From positions 1,178,001 through 1,242,000 of the forward strand of contig NZ_JBNDJK010000001.1 in assembly GCF_050434925.1 (NCBI RefSeq): DNA of 64,000 bases. Direction: 5' to 3'. Each line of letters starts with the position of its first letter. The stretch's first letter is position 1. The notes under the pieces are model-generated. The model made no database searches and was not told where the DNA came from. It saw only the letters and a program-made list of their open reading frames with translations. The stretch is from Inquilinus ginsengisoli_B (GTDB taxonomy: Bacteria; Pseudomonadota; Alphaproteobacteria; DSM-16000; Inquilinaceae). This document shows positions 8,563 through 16,330 of this stretch, piece by piece. The position numbers and the translations under genes are program-made.

Positions 8563-8853
8563 ATGCAGATCGCCGACCGCATGCGCCGCAAGATCGAGGA
8601 GGCGCTGGCCCCGGCCCAGCTCGAGATCATCGATGACAGCCACCGGCATGCCGGCCACGCCGGGCATGACGGCGGTGGCGAAAGCCATTTCCGGGTGCTG
8701 GTGGTGTCCGACGCCTTCGAGGGCCGCTCGCGGGTCGAGCGCCAGCGCCTGGTCTACGACCTGCTGGCGGCCGAGCTGCAGGATCGGGTGCACGCCCTGT
8801 CGCTGACCACCCGGACCCCGGCGGAGGCGGAGAAGGCGGGCGCCCGCGGCTGA
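8563..8853 (+). CDS. bolA: BolA-family protein
   Basis: A 96-residue BolA-like protein. These partner with monothiol glutaredoxins and bind or sense 2Fe-2S clusters. The fold signature is SHFRVLVVSDAFEGRSRVERQRLVYDLL-type, split here as a His-rich loop HRHAGHAGH (about 26-34) followed by FRVLVVS and the helix RQRLVYDLLAAEL. The start ATG 8563 has GAGGAGAGG just upstream, and it is the position where family members start. It is divergent from the DnaJ-domain gene. The His-rich loop offers possible cluster ligands. Confidence 0.9.
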   Translation: MQIADRMRRKIEEALAPAQLEIIDDSHRHAGHAGHDGGGESHFRVLVVSDAFEGRSRVERQRLVYDLLAAELQDRVHALSLTTRTPAEAEKAGARG

Positions 8854-8868
8854 CGCCCGCCGCCCGGT

Positions 8869-10392
8869 CTAGTCGCGCGCCGGGGCCAGCCCGGCCGGCA
8901 CCGCCGCACCCTCAGGCCCCGCCTGGCTGAGGTCCCGGAACAGCCGATCGATGCGGGCGCGCTCCGCCGCGTCCTGCGGCAGGGCGAAGGACAGGCCGAC
9001 ATAGACCAGCGTGTTGACGGCGAGGCCGACGACGCCGGAGGTCAGGCCACCGAGCTCGCGGATCGACACCGGGTACAGCAGCTGCAGCACCACGGCGGTG
9101 GCGAAGCCGGTCAGCATCCCGGCCAGGGCGGCGGCGGCATTGCCCCGGCGCCAGAAGATGCCGAGATACAGCGCCGGCGCCAGTTGGACGATGCCCTGGT
9201 AGGAGGCCAGCGCCAGGGTCAGCAGCCCGGCCGTCGTGTTCACCGTCAGGATGGCGCCGATCACGGCCAGCACGGTGGCGGCCACGATCGCCGCCCGGGC
9301 GGTGCGGGTGGTGGTCGCCTCGTCGGCGCCGCCGATATGGATCACGTCCTGCGCGGTGTGGGTGCCGATCGCCGCGGTCAGCGCGTTGACGTTGCCGGCG
9401 GTGGCGGCGAACACGGCGGTCCCGGCCAGGGCCAGCACGAACGGCCCGCCATGCGCCGCGGTCAGGAACCAGACATTGTCCGGCGCGGCCGCGACCTCCG
9501 GCAGCTGGTGCGCCAGCATGGCCATGGTCAGCAGGATGGCGAGGAACAGGAACATGATCGGCGCCGCCTTGACGGCGGAGTTGCGCACGGCCTGGGCGCT
9601 CCTGGCCGTGAACAGCCGGACGAAGATGTCGGGCCAGCACCAGGACCCCAGCGCCCCGGTGGCGACGATCGAGAGATAGTATAGCGGGCCGAGGCCGCTG
9701 CCGGGTCCGGGTAGGGCGGCGAATTCCGGCGGCAGGGCGGCGAAGCCCAGGCCCTGCGACATCAGCCAGGCGATCAGGCCGAGCGCGACCAGGCCGCCGA
9801 CGCCATAGGCGAAGACGCCCTGGACCATGTCGGAGATGACGATGCCCCGCATGCCCAGCCGGACGGTCCAGATCTGGCGGATGCCGAGCACGGCGATGCC
9901 GGCGAACACCGCGAGCGTCGGCGAGACCGCGCCGAAGGAGAGGGTGGAGAAGACCAGCCCCAGCGACTGGAAGCCCAGGATCAGCCAGGGGAAGCTGGCC
10001 ACCACCCCGATCAGCGCCGCGACGACGCGCACGGCCTTGGAATTGTAGCGCATGCCGACGAAATCGGCCTGGGTGCGCAGGTTGAACGCCCGGCCCCAGT
10101 CGAACACCTTCTGCGCCATGAACAGCATGAACAGCACGGCGAGCAGCGAGTAGGAGACCACGTAGTAGCCGATCACCCCGGCCGAGGCCGCGAGGCCGGC
10201 GAAGGCGATGAAGATGGTGCCGGGCAGCCAGGTGTTGAGGAAGGCCATGGCCTGGAACCAGGACCCGAAGGACCGGCCGGCGACCGCATAATCCGTGAAG
10301 TCGCCGCCGGCGGCCCGCCGGGTGCGCTCGAGCACCAGGATCACGCCGATGAAGAACACCGCCAGGGTGCCGTAACCGATGAGGAAGTCCAT
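8869..10392 (-). CDS. Sodium:solute symporter (SSS family)
   Basis: A 507-residue polytopic membrane protein with about 13 hydrophobic segments. It opens with MDFLIGYGTLAVFFIGV and carries the SSS-type core stretches FLNTWLPGTIF and FNLRTQADFVG. Members import small organic solutes (amino acids, monocarboxylates, polyamines or pantothenate) with sodium. The substrate cannot be assigned. A 68-residue hydrophobic protein gene ends 3 bases before its ATG, so the two are co-translated. The HDAC-family amidohydrolase lies upstream in the same direction, suggesting uptake of an acetylated amine or a related substrate. Confidence 0.9.
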   Translation of the reverse strand: MDFLIGYGTLAVFFIGVILVLERTRRAAGGDFTDYAVAGRSFGSWFQAMAFLNTWLPGTIFIAFAGLAASAGVIGYYVVSYSLLAVLFMLFMAQKVFDWGRAFNLRTQADFVGMRYNSKAVRVVAALIGVVASFPWLILGFQSLGLVFSTLSFGAVSPTLAVFAGIAVLGIRQIWTVRLGMRGIVISDMVQGVFAYGVGGLVALGLIAWLMSQGLGFAALPPEFAALPGPGSGLGPLYYLSIVATGALGSWCWPDIFVRLFTARSAQAVRNSAVKAAPIMFLFLAILLTMAMLAHQLPEVAAAPDNVWFLTAAHGGPFVLALAGTAVFAATAGNVNALTAAIGTHTAQDVIHIGGADEATTTRTARAAIVAATVLAVIGAILTVNTTAGLLTLALASYQGIVQLAPALYLGIFWRRGNAAAALAGMLTGFATAVVLQLLYPVSIRELGGLTSGVVGLAVNTLVYVGLSFALPQDAAERARIDRLFRDLSQAGPEGAAVPAGLAPARD

Positions 10393-10395
10393 CGC

Positions 10396-10602
10396 CTATT
10401 CCTCCCCGGCATCATGGTTGGCGCGGTTCAGATAGATCACGCTGGCGGTCAGCAGGAGGCCGCTGCCCAGGAAGAACGCCAGCGCCATCGCCAGGTTGCC
10501 CGCCGCGAAGGCCAGATGGATCGGCGGGAACAGCGCAATGATCAGATTGAGCCAGATCAGCAGGGTGCCCCGCGACCTGCCGGACGCTTGTTCCTTCATC
10601 AT
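10396..10602 (-). CDS. Small membrane protein, probable symporter accessory subunit
   Basis: A 68-residue protein with two predicted membrane helices (about 13-33 and 38-58), charged ends and no signal peptide cleavage site. The start is the first of two adjacent ATG codons (10602), behind CAGGGGGCG. Its stop lies 3 bases before the ATG of the SSS transporter. Many SSS symporters are preceded by such a short hydrophobic protein, such as the DUF3311 and DUF4212 types. I infer the same role here but cannot name the exact family. Confidence 0.75.
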   Translation of the reverse strand: MMKEQASGRSRGTLLIWLNLIIALFPPIHLAFAAGNLAMALAFFLGSGLLLTASVIYLNRANHDAGEE

Positions 10603-10652
10603 CGCCCCCTGTTTGGTTGTTGTTGTTCGAATCCTGTCCGAGGGGCGGGGTG

Positions 10653-11750
10653 CTAGAGGCCGAAGCCCTCCGCCACCCGCGCCACCAGGGATTTCTGATG
10701 GTCCCGCAGCTCCTGCCCCGGCAGCCCGGCCCAGGATGCCAGATAGGGGTCGGTCACGCCGGTGCTGACGCCGCTCAGCGTCTCCACCACCGCCAGGCCG
10801 CAGAACGGCACGTAGAAGGGCGAATAGCCGCCCTCGTGGCTGATCACCAGCCGGCCGCCGCAGACCGCGTCGGCGAGATCCATCAGCCGCCGAGTCATCG
10901 CGGCGTAGGAGGTCGAGACCAGCAGCATCCGTCCCAGCGGGTCGGCGTTGCTGGAATCGAAGCCGCTGGCGACCATGATCAGGTCGGGCCGGAACCGCTC
11001 GATGGCGGGCAGCACGACGCAGTCGAGGGCATGCAGATAGGCGCCCTCGCCGGACCCCGCCGGCAGCGGGATGTTGATCGCCGACCCGTCGCCGGCGCCG
11101 GTGCCGCGATCGGTGATCTTGCCGGTGTCGGGCGGGAAGTTGCCGTCCTGGTGCAGCGAGATGGTCAGGACCTCCGGGTCGGTCTCGAAGCAGGCCTCGG
11201 TGCCGTTGCCGTGATGCACGTCCCAATCGACCACGGCGACCCGCCCGACGCCGAGCTTCGCCCGGGCATGGGCGATCGCCACCGCGACATTGGCGAACAT
11301 GCAGAAGCCCATGCCCCGCTCCGGCCGCGCATGGTGGCCGGGAGGCCGCACCAGCGCGTAGGCGTTGCGGACCTCGCCGCCGACCACCGCCCGCACCGCG
11401 CTGATGGTGCCGCCGGCCGCCAGGCAGGCCAGCTCGAAGCCGCCGAAGCCGAAGGGCGAGGAGCCGTCGCCCATGTCGCCGCCGCGGATGTCGCGGCTCA
11501 GCGCCCTCATGGCATCGAGATGGTCGCGGGTGTGAATCCGCAGCAGGTCCTCCTCCGTCGCGGCGACGCAGTCGATGCGTGTCAGCGCCTTGGCGATGCC
11601 GGAGACCTCGACCAGCGACGCGAAGCGGGCCTTGGATTCGGGCGATTCCAGGTGCTGCAGCGGCTGGATGAACTCGCCCTTCAGGAAGCCGCCGGCCGTC
11701 CCCGTATCGTGCCAGCCGAACCGCTCGTGCCACAGCCAACCCGTCGCCAT
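10653..11750 (-). CDS. Histone-deacetylase-family amidohydrolase (acetylpolyamine deacetylase-like)
   Basis: A 365-residue zinc hydrolase of the HDAC/acetylpolyamine amidohydrolase family. Seen motifs are RPPGHHA (about 135-141), the paired active-site His and zinc Asp in DWDVHHGNGT (175-184), SGFDSSNADPLG, which supplies the third zinc ligand, and HEGGYS near the end. Length fits the bacterial class II-like enzymes. In bacteria these remove acetyl groups from polyamines, aminoketones or protein lysines. The gene is on the strand of the SSS transporter and its small partner, and is divergent from a LuxR regulator, so it looks like one catabolic unit. Confidence 0.9.
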   Translation of the reverse strand: MATGWLWHERFGWHDTGTAGGFLKGEFIQPLQHLESPESKARFASLVEVSGIAKALTRIDCVAATEEDLLRIHTRDHLDAMRALSRDIRGGDMGDGSSPFGFGGFELACLAAGGTISAVRAVVGGEVRNAYALVRPPGHHARPERGMGFCMFANVAVAIAHARAKLGVGRVAVVDWDVHHGNGTEACFETDPEVLTISLHQDGNFPPDTGKITDRGTGAGDGSAINIPLPAGSGEGAYLHALDCVVLPAIERFRPDLIMVASGFDSSNADPLGRMLLVSTSYAAMTRRLMDLADAVCGGRLVISHEGGYSPFYVPFCGLAVVETLSGVSTGVTDPYLASWAGLPGQELRDHQKSLVARVAEGFGL

Positions 11751-11905
11751 TCCCGGCCTCCCTGGTGGATGTCGATCGACTCTAATCGCTTGGCCGCGGC
11801 CCTGAATGGTGCAGATGCACTATGGAAGGCGCCGTCCGAGGCTCTCCGTGCCGCTTGTCGGACATTCGCGGCGAGGCTAGCCTTCCCGGCACAAGACCGC
11901 CCGGG

Positions 11906-12922
11906 ATGGCGCGTGTGAGCTCGAAGCTTCCCCTGTTCTCCCAGTTCGTCACCGACCTGCACCGGATCGGCCGAGAGGACGACGGCAGCATCGCGGCTCG
12001 TGGCTTCGACCGCCTGCGCTCGATCCTCGGCTTCGACTGCGCCTGGTACGGCTGGGCGCGGTTCGAGCCGGGCCGGACGATCGTGCAGGCCTCCTCCACC
12101 CTGAACCTGCCGGGCGACTTCGCCCGCTTCTGGACGACGATGGAGAGTCAGGACCTCGTCGCCCGCAGCCTGCGTGAGACCCCCGGCGGGGTCAGGACCT
12201 ACGACCGGAACCAGCCGGTGCAGACCGACGGCATGGTCGAGCTGGCGGAGCGCTACCGGATCCGCAAATGGGCCAGTGCGATGCACAGCCGGCCGAACCG
12301 GACCACCGTGTTCTTCGCCTCGATCTATCGCGGCGACGCCCGGCCGGCGGAATGGGAGACCGAGGACCTGCACTTCCTGCAGGGCGCGGTCGACCACATC
12401 TTCCTGGCGGTGCAGGCGTCGCAGCGGCGGGATGCCACCGAGCCCGCCGCGTTGCTGGTCGATCCCTCCGGCTTCGCCTATCTCGGGCTCGAGGCCTGCG
12501 AGGGTCTGCTGAAATCCGTCTGGCCGGGCTGGACCGGTGAGCGGCTGCCGGGCGCGCTGCGCCGGGCGGTGCAGCGCCCGGGGACCGTCACGCTGAAGGG
12601 CGAGGGCGTCGTCGTCTCCTGCGAGCGCGACGATCCGTCGGGGCTGGTGCGGCTGCGGCTGAGCGCGATCGCCGATCTCGACCGCCTGACCCGGCGCGAG
12701 CGGGAGGTCGCGCTGCTGCTCGCCGCCGGGGCGACGCACAAGCAGGCGGCGCAGGCGCTGGGCTCCGCCCCCGCCACCATCCGCAACCAGATTCAGGCGA
12801 TCTACGAGAAGCTCGGCATCCGCTCCCGCGCCGAGTTGGCCGGAGTGGTGCTGCAGGGGAGGGCAGGCAGGGACCCTGGTCTCACGGCCCAGACCCGGCC
12901 AGCGCCACGAGCCTTTCCCTGA
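11906..12922 (+). CDS. LuxR-family transcriptional regulator
   Basis: A 338-residue protein (from ATG 11906) with a C-terminal LuxR helix-turn-helix at about 230-295, including LTRREREVALLLAAGATHKQ and ATIRNQIQAIYEKLGI. The N-terminal ~200 residues are a Trp/Phe-rich domain of no named family that may bind a ligand. The frame is open back to 11822, and ATG 11906 has only a weak ribosome-binding site, so the start is uncertain by a few tens of residues. It is divergent from the HDAC-like/symporter genes and probably controls them. Its last 41 bases overlap the end of the TetR gene on the other strand. Confidence 0.8.
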   Translation: MARVSSKLPLFSQFVTDLHRIGREDDGSIAARGFDRLRSILGFDCAWYGWARFEPGRTIVQASSTLNLPGDFARFWTTMESQDLVARSLRETPGGVRTYDRNQPVQTDGMVELAERYRIRKWASAMHSRPNRTTVFFASIYRGDARPAEWETEDLHFLQGAVDHIFLAVQASQRRDATEPAALLVDPSGFAYLGLEACEGLLKSVWPGWTGERLPGALRRAVQRPGTVTLKGEGVVVSCERDDPSGLVRLRLSAIADLDRLTRREREVALLLAAGATHKQAAQALGSAPATIRNQIQAIYEKLGIRSRAELAGVVLQGRAGRDPGLTAQTRPAPRAFP

Positions 12923-13460
12923 CCCCCTGAAGGATCTCGTCCGACAGCGCCGGGTCGGACACGGCGCGGGCCAGGGCCACCGCGCCGGCCAGAGCGCTGA
13001 CCGCCAGCAGCGCGTCGCGGCGGGTGGCGGCCGGATTCTTCGCCCGCAACAGCGCCAGGAACGTCTCCGCGCTGGCCTCGATATGCCGGGTGAAGGCTTC
13101 GCGCGGCCGGTCCTGCAGCCGCCCGGCCTCGCTGGCCAGGGCGGCAACGGCGCAGCCCGCCGCCGGCGCGTCGCGATGCGCCGGGCTCAGATAGTCGGCG
13201 ACGATCTCGGCGTAGCCGGCACCGGCTTCCCGTGCGTCGGCGACGGTCGCCCGGCTCTGCGCCAGCGCTTCCTCCAGCGCCTCGGCCACCAGCGCGTCGC
13301 GCGAGCCGAAATGGCGATAGAAGCCGCCATGGGTCAGCCCGGCCTCCTGCATCAGCTCGGCGACGCCGAGGGCGTCGGCCCCCGCCTCGCGGACGCGGCC
13401 GGCGGCAATCCGCACGATGCGGTCGTGGCTGGCCGCCTTGTCCTGCCGCGAATGGCCCAT
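12882..13460 (-). CDS. TetR-family transcriptional repressor
   Basis: A 192-residue TetR/AcrR-type repressor. Helix-turn-helix residues 17-55 contain ADALGVAELMQEAGLTHGGFYRHFGSR (seen in parts), which is close to the NemR/YxaF-like subgroup. The rest is the helical ligand-binding domain with a conserved Cys in AAGCAVAAL. It is divergent from an SDR gene across a 132-base gap holding two palindromes (13496-13511 and 13523-13538). This implies that it represses the SDR and itself. Confidence 0.9.
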   Translation of the reverse strand: MGHSRQDKAASHDRIVRIAAGRVREAGADALGVAELMQEAGLTHGGFYRHFGSRDALVAEALEEALAQSRATVADAREAGAGYAEIVADYLSPAHRDAPAAGCAVAALASEAGRLQDRPREAFTRHIEASAETFLALLRAKNPAATRRDALLAVSALAGAVALARAVSDPALSDEILQGVRERLVALAGSGP

Positions 13461-13495
13461 CGCAAAATCCTCCTCGGCCGGTCATTGACAATCAG

Positions 13496-13511
13496 GATGA
13501 TGGTCATCATC
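13496..13511. promoter_or_regulatory. Operator-like palindrome 1 in the tetR-SDR promoter
   Basis: GATGATGGTCATCATC has seven-base arms (GATGATG/CATCATC) around a two-base centre. A TTGACA hexamer lies just left of it at 13485-13490. It shares the GATGA...TCATC half-site with the second palindrome 12 bases away, as expected for a pair of TetR sites. Binding is inferred from position and symmetry only. Confidence 0.6.
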
Positions 13512-13522
13512 TCTCGAGCTGA

Positions 13523-13538
13523 GATGACGATCGTCATC
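13523..13538. promoter_or_regulatory. Operator-like palindrome 2 in the tetR-SDR promoter
   Basis: GATGACGATCGTCATC is a perfect 16-base palindrome. It sits between palindrome 1 and a possible minus-10 (AATATG, about 13541-13546) reading toward the SDR gene. The half-site GATGA matches palindrome 1, and the two centres are 27 bases apart. Confidence 0.65.
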
Positions 13539-13592
13539 CAGAATATGGGCTCTGTCGGCCGTCGCCGCCAGCCCGGATCGCAGGAGACCGAG

Positions 13593-14366
13593 ATGAGATT
13601 GCAGGACAAGGTTGCGTTGATCACCGGCGGCAATGCCGGCATTGGCCTGGCGACGGCCCGGCTGTTCGTGGCCGAGGGCGCGAAGGTGGTGATCACCGGC
13701 CGCAACCGCGAGACCTTGGATGCCGCGGCGCGCGAGCTGGGCGACGCCGTGCTGGCGCTGCAGGCCGACACGGCCGATGCCGCGGCGATGGAGCGGGCGG
13801 CGGCCCAGGCGGTCGAGCGCTTCGGCAAGCTCGACATCGTCTTCGCCAATGCCGGCATCGGCGGCACCACCCCGCTCGGCCAGACCTCGTTCGAGGCGTT
13901 CGAGCAGATCATCCGTATCAACCTGACCGGCGTGTTCTTCGCGGTGCAGGCGGCGCTGCCGCATCTCAAGGACGGCGCGTCGATCATCCTCACCAGCTCG
14001 GTGCACAGCGCGCTCGGCGCGGCCGGCTGGTCGGCCTATGCCGCCAGCAAGGGCGGCATCCACTCGATGGGCAAGGTGCTGGCGTCGGAGCTGGCGCCGC
14101 GCGGCATCCGCGTGAACGTGGTCTCGCCGGGCGCGACCGACACCGACATCTGGTCGGCCGTGGCGCCGACACCGGAGGGGCGCGCGGCGCTGGTGCAGCA
14201 CATCAGCCGCGGCATCCCGGCCGGCCGCTTCGGCAAGGCCGATGAGGTGGCGAAGACCGTGCTGTTCCTGGCCTCGGACGACTCCAGCTACATCCAGGGC
14301 GTCGACCTGTTCGTCGACGGCGGCGCCACCGGATCTCCATCGGGCGCGCCGATCTATCGGGGGTAG
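13593..14366 (+). CDS. Short-chain dehydrogenase/reductase (SDR), TetR-controlled
   Basis: A 257-residue classical SDR. The NAD(P) motif TGGNAGIG is at 11-18, followed by FANAGIGG. The catalytic Ser is in LTSSVHS, and Tyr-x3-Lys is in YAASKGG. The C-terminal VDLFVDGG is typical. ATG 13593 follows CAGGAGACCGAG. It resembles the glucose 1-dehydrogenase-like SDRs often paired with TetR repressors in proteobacteria. The substrate is unknown. Confidence 0.9.
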   Translation: MRLQDKVALITGGNAGIGLATARLFVAEGAKVVITGRNRETLDAAARELGDAVLALQADTADAAAMERAAAQAVERFGKLDIVFANAGIGGTTPLGQTSFEAFEQIIRINLTGVFFAVQAALPHLKDGASIILTSSVHSALGAAGWSAYAASKGGIHSMGKVLASELAPRGIRVNVVSPGATDTDIWSAVAPTPEGRAALVQHISRGIPAGRFGKADEVAKTVLFLASDDSSYIQGVDLFVDGGATGSPSGAPIYRG

Positions 14367-14401
14367 TTCGGACGCAGGTGTTATCGAAACTTCATGGGTC
14401 G

Positions 14402-15331
14402 TCAGCGGCCCATGAAGCGTTCGAATCTCTCTGCCAATCGATCTCGGTCGGGATAGTCGCGAGGTCTCCCAGGGAGCCGGATGGCTTGGCCGGCCATGTC
14501 CTTGAAGCCGTGTTCCAGCATCGGGCCATCATCAATCGACAACAAGGCTTCGCTGACGTGGATCCGAAAGTCCGGATCGATCCCGATCAGGTTGGCGTCA
14601 AATGCGGCGTGATGGATTTTCGACATCGGCACACCGTTCGGAACGATCGGCTGTCCAAGGTCGATGTGGCCGTCGGCGATGATGTGGGCGGCGTCGAGCA
14701 GCCGAGGTTCCGGTAAGCCGGAGATGGCACAGCGGTTGCCATAGGCGGTCAGAACAGCTTCTCGGAACGTGGCCTGATGCAGACGTTGACGGATGAGCTG
14801 GTAGCTATATCGCCGGGCTGGCGGTTCGCTCACACCCCAGACGGCCTTGGCTTCCGATGACTCCGCAACGGCTGAAAAAGCTAGTTGCACCTTCAGTTCG
14901 AAAGGCCGCCATTCGGCAACATAGGTCGGCCAGATTTTCATGTAGCGGGTAGGCGCAACCCCAAGGAAATAGAGGATCGGCGTCTGCGCTTCCCAGGCCT
15001 CACGAAGCCAGCGGTTGTCGGCGGCGGCCGGGTCTGAGCCCATAAAGGCATAGTCGATCAACTCGTCGCCACGTTCGATCTGCTCGTGCACGCGGCGCTG
15101 GTCGTCATACCAAATGCGCGCTCCGGTCCGCGGGTAGGCAGTGAGAATGCTTAGAAGATGCTCCATTACCCTTGGCTTGAAGATGCCACGCTGTGGATTG
15201 ATCAGCGGTATCCGCTCACCCTCGAACGTGAAGCCCGCGCGAAGTTGTTCCGAGGTCAGGACGTCGCCGACAGCTATTCGCTGGACGTGCTCGACAGCCG
15301 CCATGCGGATCTGAGAGTCGCGGCTCACCAA
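14402..15331 (-). CDS. HNH endonuclease, downstream member of a tandem pair
   Basis: A protein of up to 309 residues with a C-terminal HNH nuclease domain. FREAVLTAYGNRCAISG (189-205) leads to His216 in DAAHIIAD, Asn232 in VPNGV and His240/241 in SKIHHAAFD. The N-terminal ~150 residues form a separate domain with PILYFLGVAPTRYM (118-131), a stretch I recognise from other HNH restriction-type proteins but cannot assign a ligand to. The start is uncertain: TTG 15331 abuts the upstream stop, GTG 15328 follows it, and ATG 15304 is next. Coding starts right at the end of the upstream HNH gene, so they are co-translated. GC is lower than in the neighbours, which suggests transfer. Confidence 0.85.
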   Translation of the reverse strand: MVSRDSQIRMAAVEHVQRIAVGDVLTSEQLRAGFTFEGERIPLINPQRGIFKPRVMEHLLSILTAYPRTGARIWYDDQRRVHEQIERGDELIDYAFMGSDPAAADNRWLREAWEAQTPILYFLGVAPTRYMKIWPTYVAEWRPFELKVQLAFSAVAESSEAKAVWGVSEPPARRYSYQLIRQRLHQATFREAVLTAYGNRCAISGLPEPRLLDAAHIIADGHIDLGQPIVPNGVPMSKIHHAAFDANLIGIDPDFRIHVSEALLSIDDGPMLEHGFKDMAGQAIRLPGRPRDYPDRDRLAERFERFMGR

Positions 15332-16258
15332 TCAGCCCAGGAAGCGGTTTTCACGGTGCCATTCGAGCGCAGCGGGTGAGGGGGCTGCATCTGTATTGCG
15401 TGGAGGCCGAATGGCTTGGCCGTGAAGCTCATAATAATGTCTACCGTTGTCGAAATCGGCCTTAAGCCGACGACCTACAACAAAGTGCCCATCTGAGCTC
15501 ACTGTGACATAGCCAAGATCAAATAGGCGATGGATATCAGTGCGCAGAAGAAGTCCGTTGGATGGCTCGTGCTCTCCACCGTCGGAGTAGGACCGAATGT
15601 GTGTGGCATCAAGAATCGGCAACGTCTTCTCGTCAGTCAGAGCACAGCGCCGTTCATACCCGTCGGTAACCGCAAGCCGAAATGCACCCTGCCCGAGCCG
15701 CGGCGCGATCAGGTGTGGTGCGCCATAGCGTACGGGTGCCTCGTACAAGTGGCTCTGTAGCTTTGGCTCGGCGAGGCGTTCGGTAACGGCCTGCCAAAGG
15801 CCCAGGCCTTCAGCCTCACCGAGATCGAAGCCCTTTCCTGAGACGATATTCGGCTTCCAGCTTTCCGGCGCATCCAGCCAAAGGTCTCTGGGCCAAAAGA
15901 ATGGCTGTGTTAGCACCCGGCAACCAACAATTGGATCCTGTCGAGGATCAAGCACGCTCTGATCTCGGCGATATCGCCCAATGCGATCACGCATTTCGCT
16001 TAGCGAGGATACCCCATTCTTCTGACCGAAAGCCTCCCAGGCCATCGAGAGTGGCACATTGGATGCATGGCTGAATATGCCGCCGCCAACGATAAAATTG
16101 TTGGGAGCATGCAACTTGAACAAAAATAGTTCGCCCGGTCGGATTGCCCGAAACTGAGTGCTGCCGCTCGGCTGCCAGAAATTCACCTCGTCGGGCGACA
16201 AGGCCGACAACGTGTCAAACCATGATCTATCTGTGACCGCAATATACAGGCGAACCAT
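15332..16258 (-). CDS. PUA/EVE-like domain - HNH endonuclease, upstream member of the pair
   Basis: A 308-residue protein. Residues 1 to about 125 look like a PUA-superfamily (EVE/ASCH-like) fold: YIAVTDRSWF, then NFWQPSG, then a GELFLFKLHAP strand and FIVGGGIF. Such domains read modified bases in several modification-dependent nucleases. The C-terminal HNH domain has YERRCALTDE (201-210), His220 in DATHIRSYSDGG, Asn234 in PSNGLLL and His243 in DIHRLFD, an intact catalytic set. ATG 16258. Codon use is visibly less GC-biased than in flanking genes. I infer a type IV-like restriction role, directed against modified foreign DNA. No methylase is present. Confidence 0.85.
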   Translation of the reverse strand: MVRLYIAVTDRSWFDTLSALSPDEVNFWQPSGSTQFRAIRPGELFLFKLHAPNNFIVGGGIFSHASNVPLSMAWEAFGQKNGVSSLSEMRDRIGRYRRDQSVLDPRQDPIVGCRVLTQPFFWPRDLWLDAPESWKPNIVSGKGFDLGEAEGLGLWQAVTERLAEPKLQSHLYEAPVRYGAPHLIAPRLGQGAFRLAVTDGYERRCALTDEKTLPILDATHIRSYSDGGEHEPSNGLLLRTDIHRLFDLGYVTVSSDGHFVVGRRLKADFDNGRHYYELHGQAIRPPRNTDAAPSPAALEWHRENRFLG

Positions 16259-16330
16259 TTAGTTAGGTTCTAACGTGCTCTGCCGCATGGCAAGCCCGCA
16301 GTGAGCTGTGGGAAGCGGCAGCATGCCTCT

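Noticed and set aside
10653..11750. Eukaryotic-type transfer for the HDAC gene
   Set aside because: Bacterial acetylpolyamine amidohydrolases of this type are common and the base composition fits the neighbours.
14402..16258. Prophage or homing-endonuclease interpretation of the HNH pair
   Set aside because: No phage structural, integrase or intron/intein features are seen around it.
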